From contig NZ_CP012159.1 in the NCBI RefSeq assembly GCF_001189295.1, positions 5,472,525-5,536,524 of the forward strand: a DNA stretch of 64,000 nt, written 5' to 3'. Shown piece by piece: positions 26,047-34,092 of this stretch (the stretch's first letter is position 1; the number at the start of each line of letters is the position of its first letter). Origin of the DNA: Chondromyces crocatus (GTDB lineage Bacteria; Myxococcota_A; Polyangia; Polyangiales; Polyangiaceae). The translations under genes were made by a program, and so were the position numbers. The notes below the pieces were generated by a model that was not told where the DNA came from, did no database searches, and saw nothing but the letters and a program-made list of their open reading frames with translations.

Positions 26047-26754
26047 ATGCCTCTCCTCTCCTACGTAGCCAACGACATCGACATCACCGGCACGCCGGTG
26101 GACGCCACCCTCCCGGAGAGCTGGCTGACCAGCGAGCTTTCGGAGGCCGAGGCGATCGCACTCGGTCCCGGCACCATCAAGGGCCGCCTCTCGCGGTCGG
26201 GCCCCACGGAGATCGTCGTTCGTGGACGGGTCGGGGCGCGCGTCACCGTCCCTTGCGCGCGGTGCCTCGGCCCCGCCCAGGTGTCCGTGGACGCGGAGAT
26301 GGCGCTCCTGCTCCTCCCCGCGAAGGCCGCGCGTCACGCCGAGGGGGCGAACGGTAAGTCCTCGAAGTCGAAGGGAAGCGCGGATCGTGAGCCCGAGTAC
26401 GAGTTCTCGTCCGAAGAAGCGGACCAGGACGTGTACGACGGCGAGATCGTGGTCCTCGATGGGTTCGTCCGGGAAGCAATCCTGCTCGAACTGCCAAGCT
26501 TCCCCTTGTGCTCCGAGGCATGTCCGGGTATCGGTGCCGCCGTGCTGGGGTCTGCGGAGGAGGACGCTCCTTCGTCCCCACCGGAGCAGCCCGCCGAAGA
26601 GCGTCCGGCGTCGATCGCCGACCTCCGAGACAGGTTTGCTCAGCGCTCCGGTCGCATCCCTGGTCCTCCCGCCCTGAATGGGGCGAACGGTTCCGCGGGC
26701 CACGCGGCCTCGCTGAGCAACGAGACACTGAAGAAGAAGAGCAAGAAGGAGTAG
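26047..26754 (+). CDS. yceD: YceD/DUF177 protein
   Basis: 235 residues; ATG 26047 is preceded by AGGAGG with 9-nt spacing. The family signature cysteines are present (VPCARCLGP and FPLCSEACPGIG). YceD is encoded just before rpmF in most bacteria and has been linked to 23S rRNA accumulation. Two charged low-complexity insertions (residues ~100-125) and a Lys-rich C-terminus (LKKKSKKE) are not part of the standard family. The next gene, rpmF, starts 4 bp after its stop. Confidence 0.88.
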   Translation: MPLLSYVANDIDITGTPVDATLPESWLTSELSEAEAIALGPGTIKGRLSRSGPTEIVVRGRVGARVTVPCARCLGPAQVSVDAEMALLLLPAKAARHAEGANGKSSKSKGSADREPEYEFSSEEADQDVYDGEIVVLDGFVREAILLELPSFPLCSEACPGIGAAVLGSAEEDAPSSPPEQPAEERPASIADLRDRFAQRSGRIPGPPALNGANGSAGHAASLSNETLKKKSKKE

Positions 26755-26758
26755 CCCC

Positions 26759-26956
26759 GTGGCTGTCCCGAAGAGGAAGAAGACCCCCCCGAAGCGCGAC
26801 ATGCGGCGCGCCCAACACGACAAGGTGACCCCCGTGCAGGTGATCTCCTGCGAGAACTGTGGGGAAGCCCGGCTGCCGCACCGCGCTTGCGGTTCCTGCG
26901 GTCACTACAAAGGTCGCAAGGCTGCTCCTACCGGCAGCGAGAACAGCGGTAGCTAG
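26759..26956 (+). CDS. rpmF: Ribosomal protein bL32
   Basis: 65 residues with GTG start. The N-terminus AVPKRKKTPPKRDMRRAQH is the bL32 signature, and the zinc-binding cysteines are intact (CENCG and CGSCG). Part of the 50S subunit. Located between yceD and fabH, the conserved fatty-acid cluster position. Confidence 0.97.
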   Translation: MAVPKRKKTPPKRDMRRAQHDKVTPVQVISCENCGEARLPHRACGSCGHYKGRKAAPTGSENSGS

Positions 26957-26980
26957 CCACCGCTCCCTGCTTCAGCGTTC

Positions 26981-27982
26981 ATGAGCAACCCAGCGCCGAT
27001 GCCCCGGAGCCGGATCCTCGGGACCGGCCACTACGCACCGGCGCGGGTGCTCTCGAACTCCGACCTCGAAAAAATCGTCGATACATCCGACGCCTGGATC
27101 TCCGAGCGAACGGGGATCCGGAGGCGGCATGTGGCCGCCGACGGCGAGACGACCAGTGACATGGCCGCCGCTGCGGCTCGGCGTGCGCTGGAAGCCGCAG
27201 GGCTGAGCGTCGCCGACGTCGATCTGATCATCGTCGGGACGATCAGCGGCGACACGCCCGTGCCGTCGTGCGCGGTGAACGTCCAGCAGAAGCTCGGCGC
27301 CGAGGAGATCCCGGCGTTCGACATCTCCGCGGCGTGCGCCGGGTTCCTCTACGGGATCACCATCGCCGATCAGTTCATCGCCACGGGGGCTGCGAACTGC
27401 GTCCTCGTGATCGGGGTCGAGCTCCTGTCGCGCATCCTCAACTGGGAGGATCGCACCACGTGCGTGCTTTTCGGCGACGGTGCGGGGGCGGTCGTGCTGG
27501 GGCCAGCGCGCGGGGACGGACGCGGGATCCTGTCGACCTGCATCTTCTCCGACGGTGCGCTGGCGTCGTCGCTCATCGTGCCAGCCGGCGGGACGGCGGA
27601 GCCCGTCACGGACGAGGGCCTCGAGCGGAAGCGCAACAAGGTCCACATGGTGGGCCAGGACATCTTCCGGGTCGCCATCAAGAACCTGACGAGCGCCTCG
27701 ACGCACGCGCTGAAGGCCTCCGGGCTGACGAGCGCAGAACTCGACTGGGTCGTCGCGCACCAGGCGAACCTGCGGATCATCACCCAGGTGTCGTCACGGC
27801 TCGGCTTCCCGCTCGAAAAGTTCGTGATCAACATCGCGGAGTACGGCAACACCTCCAGCGCCTCGATCCCGATCGCGCTCGACGAAGCGGTGCGCGATGG
27901 GCGCATCCAGCCGGGCCAGAGCGTCTTGCTGTGCGCGCTGGGAGCCGGCATTTCGTGGGGTGCGGCGCTCGTCCGGATGTGA
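26981..27982 (+). CDS. fabH: 3-oxoacyl-ACP synthase III (FabH)
   Basis: 333 residues. Catalytic Cys in DISAACAGFLYG, His in VVAHQANLRI and Asn in EYGNTSSASIP form the FabH triad. It condenses an acyl-CoA starter with malonyl-ACP. It follows rpmF by 24 bp; plsX, which normally lies between them, is absent. Myxobacteria use branched starters, but specificity cannot be read from the sequence. Confidence 0.97.
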   Translation: MSNPAPMPRSRILGTGHYAPARVLSNSDLEKIVDTSDAWISERTGIRRRHVAADGETTSDMAAAAARRALEAAGLSVADVDLIIVGTISGDTPVPSCAVNVQQKLGAEEIPAFDISAACAGFLYGITIADQFIATGAANCVLVIGVELLSRILNWEDRTTCVLFGDGAGAVVLGPARGDGRGILSTCIFSDGALASSLIVPAGGTAEPVTDEGLERKRNKVHMVGQDIFRVAIKNLTSASTHALKASGLTSAELDWVVAHQANLRIITQVSSRLGFPLEKFVINIAEYGNTSSASIPIALDEAVRDGRIQPGQSVLLCALGAGISWGAALVRM

Positions 27983-28077
27983 GCTGCGCGCGGATGTGAG
28001 CTGCGCGCGCACCTGAAGCAGCTTTCTGGCGCAAGGTGCCTACGCAGGGCGACCATGCCGTGCTAAGCGCCGCCCTC

Positions 28078-29013
28078 GTGAAGGTTGCATGGCTCTTTCC
28101 TGGGCAGGGCGCGCAAGAGGTCGGCATGGGCAAGGCCCTCGCGGAGTCGTCCGAAGCGGCCCGCGACGTCTTTCGACAGGCCGATGCCGCGCTGGGAGAG
28201 CCTCTCTCCAGGCTCTGCTTCGAAGGGCCGATCGAGGAGCTGACGCTCACCCGGAACACGCAGCCTGCCCTCGTGGCGGCGAGCTGCGCGACGCTCGCTG
28301 CGCTGCGTGAGCGCTACCCCGAGCTGGGGGTGCCCGTCTTCGCCGCGGGTCACTCGCTCGGCGAGTACAGCGCGCTCGTGGCGGCGGGGGCGCTCTCGCT
28401 GGAGGACGCCGTGCGGCTCTGCCGCCTGCGGGGCGAGGCGATGCAGGAGGCCGTGCCGGCGGGGCAGGGGGGCATGGCGGCGGTGATGGGGGTCGACGCC
28501 CCGACGCTGAAGGCCCTCTGCGAGGAGGCAGCGCAAGGGGAGATCGTGTCCGCCGCGAACTACAACGGTCCCGGGCAGACGGTGATCGCGGGGCACGCGA
28601 GCGCGGTCTCGCGCGTGGGGGAGCTCGTCGCGAAGCACGGGGGGAAGATGGTCGTGCTCAAGGTGAGCGCGCCTTTCCACTGCGCGCTCATGCGCCCTGC
28701 GGCCGAGCGTCTCGATGCGGCGCTGGCCGAGACCCGATTCGGAGCGCTCGCGTTCCCGGTGATCGCCAACGTGAGCGGCGAGCCGAACGGGGATCCGGGA
28801 GAGGTGCGGTCGCTGCTCGTCGAGCAGGTGGCGAGCCCGGTGCAGTGGCTGCGCACCATCGAGCGCATGGTCGACGAAGGTGTCACCCACGCGCTGGAGA
28901 TCGGACCCGGCAAGGTGCTCGCGGGTCTCGTGAAGCGCATCTCCAAGCAGATCAAGGTGCTCGGCGTGAACGATCCCGCGACCGTCGAGAGCGTGGCGTC
29001 GTTCCTCGCGTGA
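28078..29013 (+). CDS. fabD: Malonyl-CoA:ACP transacylase
   Basis: 311 residues from GTG 28078, where the family start VKVAWLFPGQGAQ begins; an upstream in-frame GTG at 28036 adds 14 residues with no similarity. Catalytic Ser in AGHSLGEYSAL, Arg in the RLRG segment and His in APFHCALM. Transfers malonyl from CoA to ACP for elongation. Confidence 0.96.
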   Translation: MKVAWLFPGQGAQEVGMGKALAESSEAARDVFRQADAALGEPLSRLCFEGPIEELTLTRNTQPALVAASCATLAALRERYPELGVPVFAAGHSLGEYSALVAAGALSLEDAVRLCRLRGEAMQEAVPAGQGGMAAVMGVDAPTLKALCEEAAQGEIVSAANYNGPGQTVIAGHASAVSRVGELVAKHGGKMVVLKVSAPFHCALMRPAAERLDAALAETRFGALAFPVIANVSGEPNGDPGEVRSLLVEQVASPVQWLRTIERMVDEGVTHALEIGPGKVLAGLVKRISKQIKVLGVNDPATVESVASFLA

Positions 29014-29053
29014 GCGAGGGCGGTACAGGTCAAGCAGCGGAGGCTCGGGTTCG

Positions 29054-29800
29054 ATGTTCCAGTTGACGGATAAAGTAGCGATCGTGACGGGTGGGTCTCG
29101 CGGTCTCGGCCGCGCTGCTGCCGAGGCCCTCGCGGCGCAAGGCGCGCACGTGGTGGTCACCTACGTCCGCGGTGAGGCCGAGGCGAAGGCCGTGGTGGAC
29201 GGCATCACGGCGAAGGGGGGGAAGGCGGAGGCCATCGGCTTCGACGTCGCCGACATGGCGGCGTCCGAGGCGGCGATCGCCGAGGCGTCGAAGCGCCTGG
29301 GGCGGCTCGACATCCTCGTGGCGAATGCGGGCATCTCCATCGACAACCTGCTCCTCCGCGTGAAGGAGGAAGAACTCGACCGGCTCTTCGCGGTGAACGT
29401 CAAGGGCACGATCGCGTGCGCGCGTGCCGCGATCAAGGTGATGATGCGTGCGCGCACGGGCCGCGTGGTGTTGCTCTCGAGCGTGGTCGGCGAGATGGGC
29501 AACGTCGGGCAGACGGCGTATGCCGCGACGAAGGCGGCGCTGCTCGGCGTGACCAAGTCGCTCGCCCGCGAGTACGCATCTCGTGGGATCACGGTGAATG
29601 CCGTCGCGCCCGGGTTCATCGAGTCGGACATGACGGCCACGATCAACGCGGAGATGAAGGAGACCCTGCTGAAGGGCGTCCCGCTCGGGCGCATCGGGCG
29701 TGCCGAAGAGGTCGCCGCGGCCGTGGCGTTCCTCTGCTCCGACGAGGCCAGCTACGTCACCGGCCAGACGCTCCGCGTCAACGGCGGCATGTACGTCTAG
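29054..29800 (+). CDS. fabG: 3-oxoacyl-ACP reductase
   Basis: 248 residues of the SDR family. NADP-binding TGGSRGLGRA, NAG motif in VANAGIS, catalytic Ser-Tyr-Lys in LLSSVVGEMGNVGQTAYAATK, and the C-terminal VTGQTLRVNGGM typical of FabG. Reduces 3-oxoacyl-ACP in each elongation cycle. 40 bp after fabD. Confidence 0.97.
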   Translation: MFQLTDKVAIVTGGSRGLGRAAAEALAAQGAHVVVTYVRGEAEAKAVVDGITAKGGKAEAIGFDVADMAASEAAIAEASKRLGRLDILVANAGISIDNLLLRVKEEELDRLFAVNVKGTIACARAAIKVMMRARTGRVVLLSSVVGEMGNVGQTAYAATKAALLGVTKSLAREYASRGITVNAVAPGFIESDMTATINAEMKETLLKGVPLGRIGRAEEVAAAVAFLCSDEASYVTGQTLRVNGGMYV

Positions 29801-29843
29801 GCACGTCGACGAGGGGTCGGACGAGGCATGGAGACGCCGTGTC

Positions 29844-29893
29844 AGCCGAGGCGTGTAGACGAGGTGTCGGCCGAGGCGTGTAGCCGAGGTGTC
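29844..29893 (+). repeat. Short tandem repeat between fabG and acpP
   Basis: Two units of about 25 bp, core CCGAGGCGTGTAG-CGAGGTGTC, in the 285-bp gap between fabG and acpP. No clear terminator or promoter is seen in the gap, though its length suggests separate acpP expression. Confidence 0.6.
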
Positions 29894-30085
29894 ACCGGTG
29901 TTGCGCGTCATCGAAAAAGGGACGCGGCGGGATTTCTGTGGTGCAGTGAAGTCAACGATGGGCTAGTAGGGGCCGCGAACGAGTAGCACTGCCTCCTCGA
30001 ATCGACGGGGTGGCGGCCTTCGTTTGATTGTACGGCGTGGCCCCTGGATGTAGACGGGAGCCCGGTTTTTGCTGGAGAGGAAGCC

Positions 30086-30334
30086 ATGGCGGAAGGGCGC
30101 GACATCACGGCCGAGGTCAAGCGGATCATCAAGGAGCAACTCGACGTCGACGAGAAGGACATCAAGCCTGAAGCGACGTTCATCGAGGATCTGGGCGCCG
30201 ATTCGCTGGGCCTGGTCGAGCTGGTGCTAGCCTTCGAGGAAGCGTTCGAGATCGACATCTCGGACGAAGACACGGAGAAGATCCGGACGGTCCAGGACGC
30301 CATCGACTACATCGAGCAGCACACGAAGAAGTAA
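30086..30334 (+). CDS. acpP: Acyl carrier protein of fatty-acid synthesis
   Basis: 82 residues, acidic, with the 4'-phosphopantetheine site [18 protein letters not shown]. The preceding GGAGAGGAAGCC gives a good Shine-Dalgarno 5-6 nt before the ATG. Canonical position between fabG and fabF. Confidence 0.97.
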   Translation: MAEGRDITAEVKRIIKEQLDVDEKDIKPEATFIEDLGADSLGLVELVLAFEEAFEIDISDEDTEKIRTVQDAIDYIEQHTKK

Positions 30335-30415
30335 TCATGCCGGACGGGGCCCGCGGAGCCGGCGCCCTGACCTCATGCTCGGCCCGCGCCGCCCGGCCCA
30401 TCGCTGGGAATATTC

Positions 30416-31660
30416 ATGGAACGCGTAGTCATCACCGGCATCGGGCTGGTCACTCCCAACGGAATCGGAACTCAGGAGACCTGGCGGTCGGTCCTCGCGG
30501 GTGAGTCCGGCATCGGTCCGATCACCCTCTTCGACCCCGCCCCCTTTCCCACCCGCTTCGCAGGCGAGGTGAAGGGGTTCTCGGCCGAGCAGTGGATGCC
30601 GAAGAAAAAGGTGCGGGAGATGGGCCGGTTCGCCCACCTCTCGCTGGCGGCGGCGCAGCTCTGCATCAAGGACGCGGCCATCGAGCTGACCGACGAGGAT
30701 CGGGAGCAGTGCGGCACGCTGATCGGCGTGGGGCTGGGTGGGCTGGAGTATCTCTACCAGCACTCGCTCACCCTCCACGAGCGGGGTCCCTCCAAGGTCA
30801 GCCCGTACTTCATCCCGACGGTGATCGCGAACCTCGCGGCCGGGCAGGTGGCGATCTCGCTGAACCTCCGCGGCGTGAGCTACTGCAACACGAGCGCATG
30901 CTCCTCCAGCGCGCACTCCCTCGGTGAGGCCTTCGAGTGGATCCGCCGAGGTCGCTCCTCGATCATGCTCGCGGGCGGAGCGGAGTCGACGGTGACGGGG
31001 CTCGGCGTCGGCGGCTTCAGCGCGATGTTCGCGCTCTCCAGGAGGAACGACGAGCCGCATCGCGCGAGCCGCCCCTGGGATCGCGGGCGCGACGGCTTCG
31101 TCATGAGCGAGGGGGCGGGGTGCCTGCTCCTCGAGTCGCTCACCCATGCGCGTGCGCGTGGGGCGACGATCTACGGCGAACTCGTCGGGTACGGGGCGTC
31201 GTGCGACGCCTACCACATCACCAAGCCGTCACCGGACGGTGAGGGCGCGCAGCGCGCGATGAAGATGGCGCTCGACGACGCGCGGCTCGCTCCGGACGCG
31301 ATCGACTACATCAACGCGCACGGGACCTCGACGCCTCAGGGAGACATCGAGGAAGCCCGGGCGATCATCGGCCTCTTCGGCGAACGGGCGCTCTCGAAGC
31401 AGCTCCTGGTGAGTTCCACCAAGTCGTCGATGGGCCACCTGCTCGGCGCTGCCGGAGCCGTGGAGCTGGCGCTCTCGGCGCTCGCGCTCCGTGACGGCAT
31501 GGTGCCCCCCACCATCAACCTGGAAGACCAGGACCCGAACTGCCCCCTCGACTTCGTGCCTCTCACGGCGCGAGAGCGTCCTCTCCGCCACGTGATGAGC
31601 AACGCTTTCGGGTTCGGCGGGACCAACGTGTCGCTGGTCCTCTCCCGCTTCGAGGCGTGA
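30416..31660 (+). CDS. fabF: 3-oxoacyl-ACP synthase II
   Basis: 414 residues. Catalytic Cys in [18 protein letters not shown], the two His in [11 protein letters not shown] and [15 protein letters not shown], and the C-terminal [15 protein letters not shown]. Elongates acyl-ACP by decarboxylative condensation with malonyl-ACP. The Cys context (ACSSSAHS) differs slightly from the usual ACATS/ACATG. The gene ends 7 bp before nrdR. Confidence 0.96.
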   Translation: MERVVITGIGLVTPNGIGTQETWRSVLAGESGIGPITLFDPAPFPTRFAGEVKGFSAEQWMPKKKVREMGRFAHLSLAAAQLCIKDAAIELTDEDREQCGTLIGVGLGGLEYLYQHSLTLHERGPSKVSPYFIPTVIANLAAGQVAISLNLRGVSYCNTSACSSSAHSLGEAFEWIRRGRSSIMLAGGAESTVTGLGVGGFSAMFALSRRNDEPHRASRPWDRGRDGFVMSEGAGCLLLESLTHARARGATIYGELVGYGASCDAYHITKPSPDGEGAQRAMKMALDDARLAPDAIDYINAHGTSTPQGDIEEARAIIGLFGERALSKQLLVSSTKSSMGHLLGAAGAVELALSALALRDGMVPPTINLEDQDPNCPLDFVPLTARERPLRHVMSNAFGFGGTNVSLVLSRFEA

Positions 31661-31667
31661 GCAGCCC

Positions 31668-32129
31668 ATGAAGTGCCCCTTTTGCGGCCATCTCGAAGAT
31701 CGGGTGATCGACTCCCGGGCCGGTGGCTCGGGCGAGGTCATCCGGCGTCGACGGGAGTGTGCGGCCTGCGAGCGGCGCTTCACCACCTACGAGCGCGTCG
31801 AAGACATCCTCCCCACGGTGGTCAAGAAAGACGGCCGCCGTGAGCCTTTCGACCGCCAGAAGCTGGGGCGCGGACTCCGGATCGCCTGCAACAAGAGGCC
31901 GGTCTCCACGGAGCAGCTGGATTCCATGGTCGACGCCATCGAGCGAGAGGCCCAGGAGTCCGAGCGCCGGGAGATCTCCTCCGCGGAGCTCGGGGATCGG
32001 GTCATGCGCCACCTGCGAGACCTTGACGAGGTCGCCTACGTCCGATTTGCCAGCGTGTACCGATCTTTCCGTGACATCGATCAGTTCATGGCGAAGCTCG
32101 GCAAGCTTGTGAAGGCCAAGGCGCCCTAG
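31668..32129 (+). CDS. nrdR: Transcriptional repressor NrdR
   Basis: 153 residues. N-terminal zinc ribbon [17 protein letters not shown] ... [14 protein letters not shown] with four Cys, then an ATP-cone ([16 protein letters not shown]). NrdR senses dNTP/ATP and represses ribonucleotide reductase genes through NrdR boxes. It sits between fabF and ribD, as in many other bacteria where nrdR is next to ribD. Confidence 0.97.
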   Translation: MKCPFCGHLEDRVIDSRAGGSGEVIRRRRECAACERRFTTYERVEDILPTVVKKDGRREPFDRQKLGRGLRIACNKRPVSTEQLDSMVDAIEREAQESERREISSAELGDRVMRHLRDLDEVAYVRFASVYRSFRDIDQFMAKLGKLVKAKAP

Positions 32130-32147
32130 TAGATCCGGTCTTCTCCG

Positions 32148-33296
32148 ATGCCAGCGCAGAGTACGCGCCCCGAAACCGCTTTCGACCTGGCCATGATGCG
32201 TGCCGCCATCGAGGAGGCACGCAAGGCCATGCCGTCCCCCAACCCGCCTGTCGGCGCGCTGGTGGTGAGCGCCACTGGAGAGATCCTCTCCGCGACGCAC
32301 CACGTGAGGGCCGGCGAGGAGCATGCCGAGGTCCTCGCCCTCGCCGCCGCGGGCGAGGGGGTGAAGGGAGGGACGCTCTACGTCACCCTGGAGCCGTGCA
32401 ACCACGAGGGGAGGACGCCTCCCTGCGTCGACACCATCCTCGGTTCGGGCGTCAAACGGGTCGTCATCGGCTCGCTCGATCCGAACCCGGAGGTCGTTGG
32501 CGGCGGCGCGCAGCGGCTGAGCGACGCTGGCCTCCCGGTGGAGGTGGGCGTCGCTGGCGCAGAGGCGCGGGCGCTGATTGCTCCTTGGGCAAAATACATC
32601 ACGACTGGACTGCCTCATGTCGCGCTGAAGCTCGCCCTGTCCCTCGATGGGAGGATCGCGACGCGAACGGGGGCTTCCAAGTGGGTCACCGGGCCCGAGG
32701 CGCGCGCCAAGGTGCAGGAACTCCGGGCCCGCCACGACGCCGTGGCGGTCGGGATCGGGACGGCGCTGGCCGACGATCCTCGGCTGACGGTGCGGGAGTC
32801 GTCGTTCCTGCCCGAGGGGCGCATGAGCCCCATCCGGCTGGTCTTCGACACGCGGCTGCGGTTGCCGCTGCACACGCGATTGGTCCAGACGGCGCGCGAG
32901 GTGCCCACGTGGGTGCTGTCGGGCGCGGACGCCCCCGAGGAGGCGGAGCAAGCGCTGGTGGACGCGGGGTGCATGGTGCTGCGCACGCCGACGTCGGCCG
33001 AGGGGCGGGTGGACGTCACGGCGGCGATGCGGCTCTGCGCGGCACAGGGGATCGTGTCCATCCTCGTCGAGGGCGGTGCCGAGCTGGCGGGGAGCTTGCT
33101 CGCCTCGCGTGTGCCGGACGAGCTGCATGCGTTCGTCGCGCCCATCCTTCTCGGGCCGCGAGGGCGCCCAGGGGCCGTGGACTGGGCAGGGCCGGACACG
33201 CCGGTGGAGGCGCCCCGGATCGTCGATCCGCACTGGGAGCTGTGCGGGCGTGATGCCTACGTGAGCGGTCCGCTGGCGTTCCCGTCTCGCGGCTGA
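32148..33296 (+). CDS. ribD: Bifunctional riboflavin deaminase/reductase
   Basis: 382 residues. The N-terminal deaminase domain has the zinc signature HAEVLAL with PCNHEGRTPPCVDTI. The C-terminal reductase domain has VALKLALSLDGRIAT and the ILVEGGAELAGSLL NADPH motif. It converts 2,5-diamino-6-ribosylamino-4(3H)-pyrimidinone 5'-phosphate to 5-amino-6-ribitylamino-uracil phosphate in two steps. No FMN riboswitch is visible; it follows nrdR by 18 bp. Confidence 0.96.
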   Translation: MPAQSTRPETAFDLAMMRAAIEEARKAMPSPNPPVGALVVSATGEILSATHHVRAGEEHAEVLALAAAGEGVKGGTLYVTLEPCNHEGRTPPCVDTILGSGVKRVVIGSLDPNPEVVGGGAQRLSDAGLPVEVGVAGAEARALIAPWAKYITTGLPHVALKLALSLDGRIATRTGASKWVTGPEARAKVQELRARHDAVAVGIGTALADDPRLTVRESSFLPEGRMSPIRLVFDTRLRLPLHTRLVQTAREVPTWVLSGADAPEEAEQALVDAGCMVLRTPTSAEGRVDVTAAMRLCAAQGIVSILVEGGAELAGSLLASRVPDELHAFVAPILLGPRGRPGAVDWAGPDTPVEAPRIVDPHWELCGRDAYVSGPLAFPSRG

Positions 33297-33432
33297 CGCG
33301 AAGAGGCCACGCCGCGACGGCGTGTGGCGCTGCCTGCAGTCGATCCGGTGGACGATGCAGGCGTGGTCCTGGCTTCGGTGTGTCGCGTCGCCTGCACCCC
33401 GTCTGGCGGTCGATGCAGGCAGGGTCCCGGCT

Positions 33433-33948
33433 TCAGCCGGCGGCTTCGGCGTGGCGCTTCTGCATCTTGCGCTGGACGATGCGCTTCTTGAGCACGCCCA
33501 TGCGATCGATCATGAGCACGCCGTCGAGGTGATCGAGTTCGTGCTGGATCGCGACGGACAGCAGATCTTCCGCGGTCAGCTCGAAGGTCTTCCCGTGGCG
33601 ATCCTGGGCCCGCACGGTGACCTTCACGGCGCGCTTGATGTCCTCGCTCACGCCCGGGAAGGAGAGGCACCCCTCGGGGCCGAGCACGTCGCCGCCTTCC
33701 CGGTGGGTGATCTCGGGGTTGATGAACACCATCAGGTTCGAGGGTTCGTCCTCGGACGCGATGTCGATGATGAAGATGCGATGGGGCTCGCCGACCTGTG
33801 TCGCGGCGAGGCCGACGCCAGGCGCGGCGTACATGGTCTCGGCCATGTCATCGATGAGTCGCTCCAGCTCGGGGGTGATCTGGGTGACGGGCTGTGCCTT
33901 CTGGCGGAGGCGGGGGTCGGGGTAGTGGAGGATGGTTCGGATGGCCAT
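33433..33948 (-). CDS. def: Peptide deformylase
   Basis: 171 residues. All three motifs are intact: GVGLAATQVG, EGCLSFPG and HELDH (QHELDHLDG). Removes the N-terminal formyl group from nascent proteins, using a metal bound by the Cys and two His. Convergent with ribD. Confidence 0.97.
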   Translation of the reverse strand: MAIRTILHYPDPRLRQKAQPVTQITPELERLIDDMAETMYAAPGVGLAATQVGEPHRIFIIDIASEDEPSNLMVFINPEITHREGGDVLGPEGCLSFPGVSEDIKRAVKVTVRAQDRHGKTFELTAEDLLSVAIQHELDHLDGVLMIDRMGVLKKRIVQRKMQKRHAEAAG

Positions 33949-34092
33949 GGTCCAGTTCAGTAACGTAGCGTCGGGCGGCGCTCCACGCCCGTCAAGAGGC
34001 GGGGGCGTGGTGCATCGTCAGGGCGACGAGTTCGCCCCGGTGGCGCGTCATGGACACGGTCCCGCCCGGCAGGCGTGCTGCGGTCGGATCCG

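Noticed and set aside
32130-32147. FMN riboswitch before ribD
   Set aside because: Only 18 bp separate nrdR and ribD, so there is no room or sequence for one.
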